Position numbers and translations under genes: made by a program
Origin: Dyadobacter fermentans
GTDB taxonomy: Bacteria > Bacteroidota > Bacteroidia > Cytophagales > Spirosomataceae
NCBI RefSeq assembly: GCF_019924045.1
Contig: NZ_JAHXBN010000018.1
Coordinates: 372,001-436,000, forward strand
Length of the DNA: 64,000 bases
Direction: 5' to 3'
Notes under the pieces: model-generated
Databases searched by the model: none
Seen by the model: the letters and a program-made list of their open reading frames with translations, nothing else
What the model was told of the DNA's origin: nothing
In this document: positions 38,382 through 49,600 of the stretch, one piece after another
How the letters are laid out: each line of letters starts with the position of its first letter
Numbering within the stretch: position 1 is the stretch's first letter

Positions 38382-39647
38382 CTATTTAAGATAAAAACTG
38401 CGATTGCCGGATGTTTTCCGGATGTGAAGGACGTAATCGAAATCGTCGGAAAGGGAGCCATCGAAAAACTGATTGTCGGCCAGACCATAAACCAGCAATC
38501 TGTACCGACCTGGCAAGCGCAACCCTTTCTGCGATTGCTTCAAAACGGCCGTGTTGAAAAAGAATACCGGTTGAGCAAGTTTTGAAAAATGGTATTCCCA
38601 AGTGGTACTGTCGCCCGCGAAGACTTTGTTTTTATCCGTAATGTGGCCTACCGAGGGGTCGATTGTCGTGTAAAAACCATAAGAGGTTGTCAGCCCCACG
38701 CATTGATAGGCACCTCCTAATTTCCGCGCCAGAAACGAACCGGTACTTTTGGAAAAGATGTTCGGTGTTCGTTGTAAATGCCCATTGTGCGCCAGCAGCA
38801 CCATCTTTCGACCGGGCTCCATTTCCGCCAGTACGTTTTCGGCCATTAATGAATCCCTTATTTCCGATTGTATGTCCATTGCGTGGGCATGCCGGGAATC
38901 GTTCAGCAGCAGGAATTGCCGGTAGCTGCGAATGCTTTTTCTGACCATTTCATCTGTCTGAGCCTTGCCTGTCAGCTTATCCAGCACCTGATCGCTTAAT
39001 GTTTTCAACTCCGCAAAATCCGCTGCACTGATACTGTGATCATACACCTCATTATTAAGCAATTCATAATAATGCATAAGGCTTTTCAGCGAATCCGAGA
39101 TGTCGCTGGCTACGCCGGAATCCCGCAGGTTTTGCAGCGATTGAAACGGGCTTTGCATGTCAAAACCAAAGAAACGTATGGCCTTCCCACGTGCTTTGCC
39201 TATCCGGCCGACGCTCTCTACCAAATCCACAAACTCAGGACATTCATATCCATACAACCTGAACGAGCGCAAAATCGCTTTTAAATCGCCGCGACCTTCC
39301 CGCAGGTAGTCATTTAACTTATCGACTTCGGCCATGGGCGCTTCCAGCCCGATTTTCGTAAAGGCAGGATCCGCAGCCAGCACCTTGATCAGCAGCAACC
39401 GGGCAGTGAAAAATTCCGAAGTACCATGCGACTGCTCCCCTATCCCCAAAACCTTAAATTCTCCGGGCAGTGCCTTGCTCATCATGCGCACATTACTTTC
39501 GCCTGCAAGATCGAGCGAATCCAGCCTCACCATGTGACCTTTTAATTGATTAACCAGGCCATTGTCCTGGCCATTGACCAGGACCGGAGTACAACAAACG
39601 TACAAGAAGGAAAAAACCGACAAAAAAGAAAGACCGGATAGCTTCAT
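38382..39647 (-). CDS. Erythromycin-esterase-family protein
   Basis: A 421-residue exported protein (signal peptide MKLSGLSFLSVFSFLYVC, with a Cys that could also make it a lipoprotein). The fold is the erythromycin esterase/EreA-like family: GIGEQSHGTSEFF with the catalytic-type His, LEAPMAEVDKLNDYLREG, FGFDMQSP, and AHNGHLQRTP. Most family members outside Ere enzymes have unknown substrates; calling this antibiotic resistance is not justified. Stands alone between the protease and the deacetylase-like gene. Confidence 0.85.
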   Translation of the reverse strand: MKLSGLSFLSVFSFLYVCCTPVLVNGQDNGLVNQLKGHMVRLDSLDLAGESNVRMMSKALPGEFKVLGIGEQSHGTSEFFTARLLLIKVLAADPAFTKIGLEAPMAEVDKLNDYLREGRGDLKAILRSFRLYGYECPEFVDLVESVGRIGKARGKAIRFFGFDMQSPFQSLQNLRDSGVASDISDSLKSLMHYYELLNNEVYDHSISAADFAELKTLSDQVLDKLTGKAQTDEMVRKSIRSYRQFLLLNDSRHAHAMDIQSEIRDSLMAENVLAEMEPGRKMVLLAHNGHLQRTPNIFSKSTGSFLARKLGGAYQCVGLTTSYGFYTTIDPSVGHITDKNKVFAGDSTTWEYHFSKLAQPVFFFNTAVLKQSQKGLRLPGRYRLLVYGLADNQFFDGSLSDDFDYVLHIRKTSGNRSFYLK

Positions 39648-39731
39648 AACGAGCGTGTTAAATTCTGTTATATAATTAACTTTTATATAAAGAATTTATA
39701 ACCGAATGTATACTTCTTCCTTTCTCAAAAA

Positions 39732-40628
39732 TTACAACAACCTCGCTACCCGGTACGTATTCGCATGGGCCTCAATGATCGTTTTGATCTGAGGCGAGTA
39801 GCCTCCGCCCATGCTGCATTGAACCGGTATACCGAGCTGGTGAGCGGTTTGAAAAATAATTTCGTCGCGCTGGCGGCACCCATCGATGGTACAGGATAGC
39901 CTTCCAAGCTTGTCCGTTGCCAGTATATCGACACCGGCCTGGTAGAAGATAAAATCGGGCTTGACGCGCTCAACGAGCTGGGGGAAGATTCCGCGGAGCA
40001 ACGAAAGATAGGCTTCATCTTCCATGCGGTCGGGGAGCTCCACATCGAGATCGCTCTTCTTTTTCCGGAATGGATAGTTATTCTTTGCGTGCATGGAGAA
40101 TGTAAAAACACGCGGCTCGTTGGTAAAAATATCGGCGGTACCGTTACCCTGATGTACATCGAGGTCTGCAATCAGTACTTTAGCTGCCTTTCCATGATCC
40201 ACCAGGTATTGCGCAGCCACGGCCTGATCGTTGATCATGCAAAACCCCTCTCCCGCGTCGCGTAAAGCGTGGTGAGTCCCACCGGCAATATTGAATGCAA
40301 TACCCGTTTCCAATGCCCTGAGCGCACCTTCCACGGTCCCACTGGCAATGCGCAGTTCCCGCTCCACGAGCAAGGGCGTCTGCTCAAATCCGATACGGCG
40401 CGTCTCGGGGCGACTCAGCATTCCAGCCACGAAGCGATCGGCATAGGTGCGGTCGTGCACCGCGTACACGGAAGGCATATCGATAGGTTCGGGCGTAAAA
40501 AAATCAGACTCTTCCGCGATGCCCTCGCGCAGGAGCTGCAAAGGCAGCAACTCATATTTATCCATCGGAAAGCGGTGACCTTCCGGAACAGGATATTTAA
40601 AAACAGGATGAAAGGCAATCGGAAACAT
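39732..40628 (-). CDS. Histone-deacetylase-like amidohydrolase
   Basis: A 298-residue cytoplasmic protein of the HDAC/AcuC/acetylpolyamine-amidohydrolase family. Zinc ligands and active-site residues are in GGTHHA, DLDVHQGNGT (Asp, His), and QAGVDIL (Asp); CSMGGGYSP closes the domain with the glycine loop. Bacterial members remove acyl groups from small amines or protein lysines. The ATG at 40628 gives the family start MFPIAFHPVFKYPVPEGHRFP-like. Located after the susCD terminator, so separately transcribed. Confidence 0.92.
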   Translation of the reverse strand: MFPIAFHPVFKYPVPEGHRFPMDKYELLPLQLLREGIAEESDFFTPEPIDMPSVYAVHDRTYADRFVAGMLSRPETRRIGFEQTPLLVERELRIASGTVEGALRALETGIAFNIAGGTHHALRDAGEGFCMINDQAVAAQYLVDHGKAAKVLIADLDVHQGNGTADIFTNEPRVFTFSMHAKNNYPFRKKKSDLDVELPDRMEDEAYLSLLRGIFPQLVERVKPDFIFYQAGVDILATDKLGRLSCTIDGCRQRDEIIFQTAHQLGIPVQCSMGGGYSPQIKTIIEAHANTYRVARLL

Positions 40629-40659
40629 GCAAATGGACGATACTAAGTCCCAAATTTGC

Positions 40660-40695
40660 AAAAAAGAAAGCGACCCTCCGAAAAGGGCCGCTTTC
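40660..40695 (-). terminator. Terminator of the minus-strand susCD operon
   Basis: Read on the minus strand, GAAAGCGGCCCT (40695-40684) pairs with AGGGTCGCTTTC (40677-40666), one mismatch, and is followed by TTTTTT (40665-40660). It lies after the SusD stop and before the deacetylase-like start. Confidence 0.75.
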
Positions 40696-40854
40696 AAAAA
40701 CGGGTGCTGGATTATTCATTGTCACCGGCAATTACGCCAAACTCCGTGAATTCAGCATAATTAATTCGATAGTATGGGGCAAATAACCCTAGCCTTGGGG
40801 CGAACATCCGGAAACGTGGGATGAAAAAAATTCATCCTATTCCGAAAATTCATT

Positions 40855-42567
40855 CTACCAAGGTTTGCCCGTCCCCTGCACCAGCCATGGCTTCGACCAT
40901 TGGCTGTTTTTCTTGCGCGGACCGGAAAAATTAGTCTCTTCCAGCTTCTCAATCGCGCTGCGGACATTGTCGCCGTTGTTATTCAACTCATTATTGCTGT
41001 AAATGAAACGGAGCGGCAATGCGCGGGAAACCGGCGCCAGGCCCGGCACCAGCGCAGGCAATGCGGTGCGGCGGTAGTCGAACCACGCCTCGGTCGCGGT
41101 TGTCCAGCTGGCGATCCATTTTTGCTCCATAATCTGCGCCAAAGTACCTTTATAGGCCACCGCTTTTACATAGGTATCGTATTGATCGGCCACACCCCAG
41201 GTCTGCAGGGATTGTTTGATCCCATTGTTGTAGTTTGCCTCTGCGCCTCCCGCGGCCCATCCTTTTTGCGCCGCTTCGGCCAGGATGAATGCACTTTCCG
41301 CAGCCGATGCCAGGCGGGCTTTCAGCAAACCACCTTTCGATCCCTGATACGCATAGCTCAGCTGCGACGCATGCTGATTCTGTACCTGCTGACCGGTCGT
41401 CGGGTTTTCGTTGTAGTAGGTCGGGTCGATCATACCGGCCGGGATGCCCACATACTCACCGGTGTTGAGCGGCCCGTTAAACAGGTCCGGACGCACAGGC
41501 TTGTAAGTTATAGGATTAAAGTGGCGTGTAAACTTGTGCCCTGCCGTGATCTCGGCACGCAATTCCTGCTCCGTAAGCGACTTCACGCCGGTCTGGATCA
41601 CACCGTCTTTACGGATAAACTCATCCACACCGGTTTTCAAGGCAGGGTCCGATACCCAGCGCACATGCACCGGCTGGAACCACACTTTCAGTCGAGGGTC
41701 ATTGCTGGCTACCATGGTATTCAGTAAAGTAGCGGCAGGACGTCTTCTGCGCCAGTTCGACTGGCTTACGTCGAATGCCGTGGCGGTAGGCCATGAATCC
41801 CCGGAAGCTGTGCCGATATAGTCCATTACTGCATCGTCGGATGCATCTTTGAGGTAAACACCCGAGCTGTAAATCTGCTCGATACCAGCTTTCGCAACAT
41901 CCGGCAACTTGGCCGACACCCTCATATAGTAACGGAGCAACAGCGAGTTGGCAAACTTCTGCCATTTCAGCTTATCACCATTGTAATACACATCATAACC
42001 CGGCGCATAGGTAGAAACATCGGCAGTAGCGAACAATGCAGAAGCCTGTTTCAGATCCTCGATGACACCTTTGTAAATCACTTCCTGGCTATCGAATGCA
42101 GGCAGCATTTCACCCGCATCGCCTTTGAGCGCGTTGGTGTAGGGCGCATCGCCCCATAAGTCGGCGATGGTCCCGAAAATGAATGCCTTCATCGTGAGTG
42201 CTACGCCCTGGTGGAACGTGAAACCCATTTCGACCGAGCGCTTGTAGAGCAGGTTATTGTTCCGAAGAAAACCGTACCATGCCTTCCACTCATCGTCCTC
42301 CTCGGTCCAGTTATAGTCGTTGAAACCATCTTTCCAGGCATCTTCCTGCGTGTGCTGCACCACACCCGCGATACGACCGTAACCCAGTTTCAGGTATTGC
42401 GTACCCACGCCCGACATGACAGTCGGCATGAGCAAATTCGGATTGGCGGTATTGGGATCCACGCCGTTCGGGTTTTCATTGATTTCCGTCAGGCTTTCCT
42501 TACAGGACGAAGCAACCAGCACGGCCAACACGAAAACGATTTTAGGGATATATTTAAAAATTTTCAT
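40855..42567 (-). CDS. SusD/RagB-family outer-membrane lipoprotein
   Basis: A 570-residue surface lipoprotein; the lipobox is LVASSCKES. The sequence fits the SusD-like group that opens INENPNGVDP and ends in a long helical nutrient-binding core (ADLWGDAPYTNAL, WQKFANSLLLRYYMRVS, SAFILAEAAQKGW). It caps the SusC transporter and captures a ligand, usually a glycan, peptide or related oligomer. It follows SusC by 23 bases and ends with its own terminator. Ligand unknown. Confidence 0.95.
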   Translation of the reverse strand: MKIFKYIPKIVFVLAVLVASSCKESLTEINENPNGVDPNTANPNLLMPTVMSGVGTQYLKLGYGRIAGVVQHTQEDAWKDGFNDYNWTEEDDEWKAWYGFLRNNNLLYKRSVEMGFTFHQGVALTMKAFIFGTIADLWGDAPYTNALKGDAGEMLPAFDSQEVIYKGVIEDLKQASALFATADVSTYAPGYDVYYNGDKLKWQKFANSLLLRYYMRVSAKLPDVAKAGIEQIYSSGVYLKDASDDAVMDYIGTASGDSWPTATAFDVSQSNWRRRRPAATLLNTMVASNDPRLKVWFQPVHVRWVSDPALKTGVDEFIRKDGVIQTGVKSLTEQELRAEITAGHKFTRHFNPITYKPVRPDLFNGPLNTGEYVGIPAGMIDPTYYNENPTTGQQVQNQHASQLSYAYQGSKGGLLKARLASAAESAFILAEAAQKGWAAGGAEANYNNGIKQSLQTWGVADQYDTYVKAVAYKGTLAQIMEQKWIASWTTATEAWFDYRRTALPALVPGLAPVSRALPLRFIYSNNELNNNGDNVRSAIEKLEETNFSGPRKKNSQWSKPWLVQGTGKPW

Positions 42568-42590
42568 CGCTTTGAATTTTCAGGAATGAA

Positions 42591-45500
42591 TCAGAAATCG
42601 AAATTGAGCTTGAAACCGAATGGGATCGTCCATGGCATTACATTCTGGCGCTCGATACCCTGGCGGAAACCGCCTTTGCTCGGATCAGCCCAGAACGCAC
42701 GCTCCGGATCAATGCCAATCTTGGCTGCATTCCAGAGCATAATGTTCCGGGTGTACAGCGAGAAGCTCGCATTGCGGATCGAATTGAAAAGCGTCGGGAG
42801 TTTGTAGGTCAATGTGATCTCACGCAATTTAACGAACGACGCGTCGAAGGTTACTTGTTGGTTGAAACTCCAGGGGTACATGGCAGTGATCGGCATATAT
42901 TTGGTACCGGCGCCGCCGAGCCACTCGTGGTAGTTACCGTCCTTATCTTCCCAAACACCCGGAATGAATGCACCGTCGCCGTCAGCTCCGAAACCACCGG
43001 TAGCGGCCGTGTGCCCTCCTACCCGCGGAAAGTTTCCGTTTTGCGGGATGATGTATTTTTCAGGATCCGATTTCAGCAATGCAACCAGCTGATCCGGCGA
43101 GTAAAGGCTGCCCGGGATCAGATTGTCGATCTGGCGCTGCGATTTCCAGTCGGACTCGCCGTAACGGTAGGTGAACGACATAAATTCACCGCCCTGACGC
43201 CAGTCGAGGCTCAAACCCAGTGAAAAACGCTTGTAAGACAGGTTAACCTGGCCGCCGACCATAAAATCAGGGTTATAGTTACCTACCTTCACATTGTTCT
43301 CGCGGCCTCCGAGCGACTGCCAGTCCATATCACCGCCTTCGCCATCATACGCGATGATCGGCCAGCGGTAATAAGGCGAGTTCGGGTCGGTAACGGTCGC
43401 GAAACCGCGGCTGTAAATATTGCCGATCTGCTCTCCTACGTAAGTGTATGCACCTGCACCGTTTTCACCCCATTGCTCGAAATAAGGGAAATTAGGGGCG
43501 AGTTCTTTCACAGTCACGCGGTTACGGCTGAAATTCGCATTCACATCGAGCGTCCAGCCATTGAGGTTGCTGATAGGCGTACCACCGATACCGATCTCCC
43601 AGCCGCGGCTCACCAATTTACCGGCATTGATGTTCTTAAACTCGTAGCCTGTCGAAGGTGCCATAGGAACAGTGAAAATCTGGTTCGTATTGGCGCGGTC
43701 ATAATAGGTAAGGTCAAAACGCAGGCGGTTGTTGAACATGTTCAGGTCAACGCCCCCTTCGGACGAAGTAGCGATCTCCGGCAGCAATGTCGGGTTGAGC
43801 AGCGTTCCACCCAGGTTGGCGGTAACGAGGTTGCCCCACGCACCGGTCCCGAGGTTGTTATATAGCTGATAAGGATCCGTATCGTTACCCACCTGCGCCC
43901 AGCCTCCACGGAATTTCAGCATGGTAATATAGGATGGCATGTTGAAAGTCGTGCTTGCCAGCCAGCTGAGGGACGCCGAAGGATAGAAATAGGAACGGTT
44001 CGATTCGGGCAAAGTACTCGACCAGTCGTTACGCGCGGTCAAATCGAGGTAAAGCTGGTTTTTGAAACCAAATGAACCCAATGCGTACAAACTATAAATA
44101 GCCTTTTTGTAGCTGTTGTTACCCACGATACGGTTAGCAACAGGAATATTGGAAATATTGTACAAACCAGGCACAGAAAGGTCGCGGCCTCCCAGGTTGG
44201 AACTGTTTCCTTTTTGCCGCATGATGTTACCACCACCCGAAAGGCTGATGTCAAAATCACCTGCTTTGATCGTCTTCGTAACAAGGAAGTCGGCATTACC
44301 TTCATTGCGGCCTACGTTTTCGAGGTAGTATCCTCCTTTGGCCATGCTTTTATAACTCCATGGAATTTTAGTCTCGCGGTCCTCATCGTACATATCATGC
44401 GAGTAGCGTACGAAAGCGGTGAGGCCGGGGGCAATTGTCCAGTCGAGTTTCAGGTTTCCGTACAGGCGGTCGCGCGTGTAGGCGTTGGTGAGGTGTTTGG
44501 CAAGAAAGTAAGGGTTATCCGTTTCACCTGGCGCCACCGTCAGCTGCTCGATCTCCTCGCGGCCCGGCTTCCATACGCCTTTCAGGTCGCGCACATCGTA
44601 GCTTGGCGAGTAATACACCGCCTGCAACGGGTTACCATCCCGCTCCGACGTCTGCGGGCGGCTGTTGGAGTTGGAACGAACGAAATTAATATTGGAACTC
44701 AGTTTCAAATTCTTCGACATATCGAACGTCAATGCCGAGCTCAGCGCATTGCGGTAGAGGTCCGAATTCGGGATCAGGCCGCGGTTGCTCATATTATTGT
44801 ACGAAATCCGGTAGGTAGCCTTGTCGGTGGAACCCGAAACAGTCAGGTTATTAGTAGAAGTGATTCCCGTTTGAAGGAAGTTCTTCATGTTATTCTTATA
44901 CGATTTCAGCTCGGTAGGGATCTGCTTGCCGTCCGCTCCCACCGGCGAGTTCCATTGCACCTCTTTGATGCCTGCATCCAGAGGCAAACCGCCCCAGTAA
45001 GCCGACGATTCGTCCAACTGGAACGGACGCTCGCCATTGGCATATTTGTAATGCAGATCGAGGAAGCGGTAAGGCTTTTCGAACACATTGGAAGTCGAGA
45101 ACGAGACACCCAGGCCTTTACCTTTCTTACCCGACTTGGTAGTAATCAGGATCACCCCGTTACCGGCTCGCGAGCCGTACAATGCCGCGGCGCTCGGGCC
45201 TTTCAGCACCGACATGCTTTCGATGTCGTCGGGGTTAATGTCGGAGATTGCGTTACCATAATCGACTTTGTTGCCGCTTCCTTTGGTATCACTCACGTTC
45301 GCGAGGCTGTTGGCCAGCGGCACGCCATCCACTACGAACAACGGCTGGTTGTTTTTCAAAGAAGCGGCACCGCGGATCACAATGCTGATCGACGAACCGA
45401 CACCGCTGGTCTGGTTAATGGAAACCCCCGAAACACGGCCCGAGAGCGACGTCAGCACGTTTTCGTTGGCCACGTTGGCCACCTCGCGGCCTTCGATCTT

Positions 45501-45941
45501 ACCCACATTATAACCCAGTGAGCGGGTTTCACGCTTGATACCCAACGCCGTTACGACGGCTTCCTGCAAAGTGGCCACGTTTTCGGACAACGTCACATTC
45601 ACCACGCTCTTGCCGCCCACTGTCACTTCGGCGGTATTGAAACCGATATAGGAGAATACCAGCACTGCATTTTTGGAATCCACATCGAGGGAAAAATCGC
45701 CCGATGCATCGGTAGTTGTACCGATCTGGGTGCCCTTCACGAGCACATTCACGCCGGGGATCGGCGAACCGTCGACAGCCGACGTAACTTTTCCCTTGAC
45801 CCTGTCAGCCACAGGAAAGAGTGCATTTTTGCCCGGAACTTCTGCCCGGGCTGCCATATCCGGCACGACAGCCGGAACAGATAGACAGATTGCGGCCAAC
45901 ATACATCGTGCCGCCGTTTTCAGGGTAGCCTTTGGTCTCAT
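42591..45941 (-). CDS. SusC/RagA TonB-linked outer-membrane transporter
   Basis: A 1116-residue TonB-dependent transporter with signal peptide, a carboxypeptidase-regulatory-like N-domain (VKGKVTSAVDGSPIPGVNVLVKGT), the plug (NQPLFVVDGVPLANS, DIESMSVLKGPSAAALYGSRAGNGVILITTK) and a 22-strand barrel ending in a terminal Phe. No STN signalling domain precedes it, so it is not expected to signal to a FecR/FecI pair. It forms the import pore with the SusD protein downstream. Its gene is 51 bases after a small FecR-like fragment. Confidence 0.96.
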   Translation of the reverse strand: MRPKATLKTAARCMLAAICLSVPAVVPDMAARAEVPGKNALFPVADRVKGKVTSAVDGSPIPGVNVLVKGTQIGTTTDASGDFSLDVDSKNAVLVFSYIGFNTAEVTVGGKSVVNVTLSENVATLQEAVVTALGIKRETRSLGYNVGKIEGREVANVANENVLTSLSGRVSGVSINQTSGVGSSISIVIRGAASLKNNQPLFVVDGVPLANSLANVSDTKGSGNKVDYGNAISDINPDDIESMSVLKGPSAAALYGSRAGNGVILITTKSGKKGKGLGVSFSTSNVFEKPYRFLDLHYKYANGERPFQLDESSAYWGGLPLDAGIKEVQWNSPVGADGKQIPTELKSYKNNMKNFLQTGITSTNNLTVSGSTDKATYRISYNNMSNRGLIPNSDLYRNALSSALTFDMSKNLKLSSNINFVRSNSNSRPQTSERDGNPLQAVYYSPSYDVRDLKGVWKPGREEIEQLTVAPGETDNPYFLAKHLTNAYTRDRLYGNLKLDWTIAPGLTAFVRYSHDMYDEDRETKIPWSYKSMAKGGYYLENVGRNEGNADFLVTKTIKAGDFDISLSGGGNIMRQKGNSSNLGGRDLSVPGLYNISNIPVANRIVGNNSYKKAIYSLYALGSFGFKNQLYLDLTARNDWSSTLPESNRSYFYPSASLSWLASTTFNMPSYITMLKFRGGWAQVGNDTDPYQLYNNLGTGAWGNLVTANLGGTLLNPTLLPEIATSSEGGVDLNMFNNRLRFDLTYYDRANTNQIFTVPMAPSTGYEFKNINAGKLVSRGWEIGIGGTPISNLNGWTLDVNANFSRNRVTVKELAPNFPYFEQWGENGAGAYTYVGEQIGNIYSRGFATVTDPNSPYYRWPIIAYDGEGGDMDWQSLGGRENNVKVGNYNPDFMVGGQVNLSYKRFSLGLSLDWRQGGEFMSFTYRYGESDWKSQRQIDNLIPGSLYSPDQLVALLKSDPEKYIIPQNGNFPRVGGHTAATGGFGADGDGAFIPGVWEDKDGNYHEWLGGAGTKYMPITAMYPWSFNQQVTFDASFVKLREITLTYKLPTLFNSIRNASFSLYTRNIMLWNAAKIGIDPERAFWADPSKGGFRQGIERQNVMPWTIPFGFKLNFDF

Positions 45942-45992
45942 AGTATTAGTATTAGGCGAGTAGGTAATAAATACGGTTCTTCTATACCACTT

Positions 45993-46184
45993 CTAGTCAG
46001 GCAGGTTGCGCCGTTTGTCCGACTCCTCAGCAAGCAATCGATTGAAGTACGTTTCCAGCGCATCCGAATAGGCCTGCTGCACAGCCTCATCGTGTGTGCC
46101 GGCGAGCAATTCAGACAGTTCTTCCGCCGAAAGACGGTTGCTGATCAGCTTTTCAATCAATATTTGAGCCCTTGAAACTGACAT
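45993..46184 (-). CDS. Small FecR N-terminal-like protein
   Basis: A 63-residue soluble helical peptide starting MSVSRAQILIEKLISNRLSA, then EELSELLAGTHDEAVQQAY. The pattern resembles the cytoplasmic sigma-binding helices that open FecR-type anti-sigma factors, but the membrane helix and periplasmic FecR domain are absent and no sigma-factor gene is near. It may be a remnant of a FecI-FecR unit that once controlled this SusCD pair, or a small regulator in its own right. Similarity is judged by eye. Confidence 0.45.
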   Translation of the reverse strand: MSVSRAQILIEKLISNRLSAEELSELLAGTHDEAVQQAYSDALETYFNRLLAEESDKRRNLPD

Positions 46185-46628
46185 CCTGTATGACTGTCGC
46201 GGTATGTAGAGGATACTTTACCACTGCCGTAACGGACTACTATGCAGATTATCTTTCGTATTAAATAAATGTTACCCGGCTGACGAAAACCCGTATTTCC
46301 AAGGGAATGAAGACGTTCCGGAACAAATTCCCGCCCGCGGATACAGCATATCTCGCCGGAAACCCCTTAACTAAGAACAATCCAATTTTTACCTTTCTAA
46401 TATTTTAATCTATTATTCCGATAGATATTAAGCGTTTTAATTCATTTTTAATACATTTACAAAATATTTAATAATATAAACTTTACAATAACTTCATTTT
46501 AGCGTATTTGACGGAATTTAATTTCTCAAAACTCCGTTTACAGAAAATCAATTTTAATATTAGTTAGCCAAAAACAGGAGAAAATTTCAAAACAACAAAA
46601 TCAACGAATCCTCACCAAAATACAATTC
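46185..46628. other. AT-rich divergent control region between two susCD operons
   Basis: 444 bases without a gene. The right 250 bases are very AT-rich and should hold the promoter and long leader of the plus-strand susCD pair; the left part holds that of the minus-strand unit. I could not fix a -33/-7 pair with confidence. No hairpin large enough for a riboswitch is evident. Confidence 0.5.
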
Positions 46629-49600
46629 ATGAAAACGAGATTTATCTACTTCATCCTGGTGACTTTATTGGCGACCGGGCTCGCGCATGCGCAGCAGCGA
46701 ACCATCACCGGTACTGTCACCGACGCCAATGATGCCAGCGGCCTGCCCGGGGCGTCCGTTACCATAAAAGGAACGTCGACAGGTACATTGACCGACGCCA
46801 ACGGTGGTTTCAGCCTCGATGTCAACGGCGAATCGCCCGTGCTGGTCATTTCATTTATCGGCTACGTTACCCAGGAATTACCGGTGGGTACCAGCGACAA
46901 AATCGCTATCGCCCTGAAACAGGATGCCAAAATCCTGAACGAGGTGGTGGTGACTGCATTAGGCATTTCGCGTGAGAAGCGCGCGCTGGGCTATGCCGTG
47001 CAGGAAGTGAAAGGTGAGGCATTGCAAACGCGCCCTACCAATGCCCTGAGCGCATTATCCGGAAAAGTGGCCGGCTTGCAGGTGGTTACCTCCGGTGGTA
47101 ACATGGGCGGCTCGTCGCGCGTGTTGCTCCGCGGGATCAACTCCATTTCGGGTAACAACCAGCCATTGTATGTGATCGACGGCACGCCGATCGACAATGC
47201 GGACCTCAACAGCGCAGCGACCAGCGCGGGAAGCGGCGGCAAGGACGTCGGTAACATGATCCAGGACCTGAACCCCGACGACATCGAGAATATCTCCGTA
47301 CTGAAAGGACCATCCGCAGCGGCACTTTATGGTACCCGCGCCGCAAACGGTGTGATTTTGATTACCACCAAAAAAGGCAAGGAAAACAGCAAGGTAAATA
47401 TCACACTAAACACAGGCGTGGAGTTTGAGAATATCGTGCGCCTGCCGAAACGCCAGCAGTTGTACGGCGGTGGTTTTTCAAGCACTTTCCAAAAAGCAAC
47501 CATCAATGGTACGGAGTATAACATCGCCGAATATGCGGTGGACGAAAGCTGGGGCCCGAAACTGGACGGCACGCCGGTATTGCATTGGTACAACCTCGAT
47601 CCCGAAAACACGGCCGAATACCTGAAACCACAGCCGTGGGCCTACCCCAAAAACGACGTGCATACCTTCTTCGAAACCGGCGTTTCGAACACCAACAGTC
47701 TTGCCGTGAGCGGCGGTAATGCCAACTCGACCTACCGCATTTCATTTACTAATAAAAATGTGAAAGGTACTGTTCCGAATTCATCCCTGAAACGTAACTC
47801 GATCAACTTCTCAGGCTCTACGACGGCGGGCAAATTCAAGTTTTACAATAACTTCAATTATATCAAAAACCAGTCGACCGGAAGGCCGTGGACGGGTGCT
47901 ACCAACCGGAATATCATCCTCGAAGCATTCCAGTGGGGACAGGTACAGGTGGATTACGAGAAGCTGAAAAACTACAAACGCGCCGACGGCAGCCAAATCC
48001 TCTGGAACCGCTCGGGCTACCAGGATACTCCGGCGGGCGAAGCCGCGAAGTTTATCGATAACCCGTACTGGTCGGCATACCAAAGCTACCTGGAAGAAAA
48101 CCGCGACCGTTTCTACGGCAACGTGGGCGTCGTGTACGACGTGAACAGCTGGCTCAAACTGAGCGGAAAAGTGAATGCGGATGTGTACCAATACCAATAC
48201 CAGGACCGCATTGCCGTGTATTCGCGGACGCAGTCGCAGTACCAGGAGTACAACAACAATTTCAGCGAGTTCAACTACGAATTGCTCGCTTCGGCGACCA
48301 AGAGCTGGGGAGACATTTCGTTGAATGTGAATGCGGGTGGCAACATCATGAGCCAGCGCCGCCGCATCAGCGACGCCGTTACGCAAGGCGGACTGATCAT
48401 TCCTGAATATTATAACCTGAAAAATGCGAGCTCGGTACTGGTGAACTCGAATGCCTATCGCAAGCAAATCAGCTCCATTTTCGGTAGCTTCTCATTGGGC
48501 TGGAAGAGCCTTCTCTTCCTCGACGGAACGTTGCGCAACGACTGGTCTTCAACCCTGCCATTGAACCGCAACTCATTCGCATACCCGTCGCTCACCACAA
48601 GTTTGATACTCAGCGAACTGAACGGCGTGAAGGATATTAGCTGGCTGGATTTTGCCAAAGTACGCCTCGGCTGGGCACAGGTAGGTAACGACACGGATCC
48701 TTACCAGCTGCAACGCGCCTACGAGGCGAGCCAGTCGTTCGACGGCCTGCCATCTTACAAACTCCCGGCACAGCTGAACAACCAGTTCCTGAAACCGGAG
48801 ATTACCAGTTCATGGGAAGCCGGCTTGAACATTCAGGCTTTGAAAAACCGCGTCGGCCTCGACATTACCTATTATGACAATGTGAGCCGCAACCAGATCA
48901 TCAACATTCCCGTGTCGTCGGCATTTGGCTATGATTCGAAGGTGATCAATGCCGGTAAGATCAATAACAAGGGTATTGAAATCACATTGACCGGTACGCC
49001 GGTACGCTCGAATGGTTTCGAATGGAATTCGAGCCTCAACTGGTCGAGAAACCGCAATAAGGTGATTGCGCTGGCTCCGGGCATCAACACGTTCCAACTT
49101 GCTAACAGCCTGGTGACGCTCGTAGCGCGGGAGGGCCAGCCGTACGGACAAATCCTCGGCAACGACTTCGTGTACGCGGCCGATGGCCAGAAGGTGATCA
49201 AAGCGGATGGCACCTACGAGCGCGCACAGCAGCTTACCCCTCTGGGAAGTGTGTTACCGAAATACCTTTTCGGTTTCCAGAACAGCTTCACATACAAAAA
49301 CTTCAACCTCGGCTTCCTTGTCGACGGACGCGTGGGCGGCAAGTTCTTCTCTCAAACCTACAAAGTGGCGATGTACGCCGGCGTGCTGGACAAAACCGCC
49401 GCCAACAACGTGCGCGAAACCGGCGTAGTGCTCGACGGGGTGAAAGGGACCGTTACCTACAATGCCGACGGAACTTACCAGGTGACCAACACGACGCAGA
49501 ACGACACCCGCATTACCGCGCAGGCGTGGTCACGCGGGGAGTACAGCGGCCCTACCCCGCAGACGATCTTCGATGCGACATTCGTGAAGCTTCGCGAGAT

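Noticed and set aside
38382..39647. Reading the erythromycin-esterase-like gene as a macrolide-resistance gene
   Set aside because: The family is broad, the protein is exported, and most environmental members have no known resistance role.
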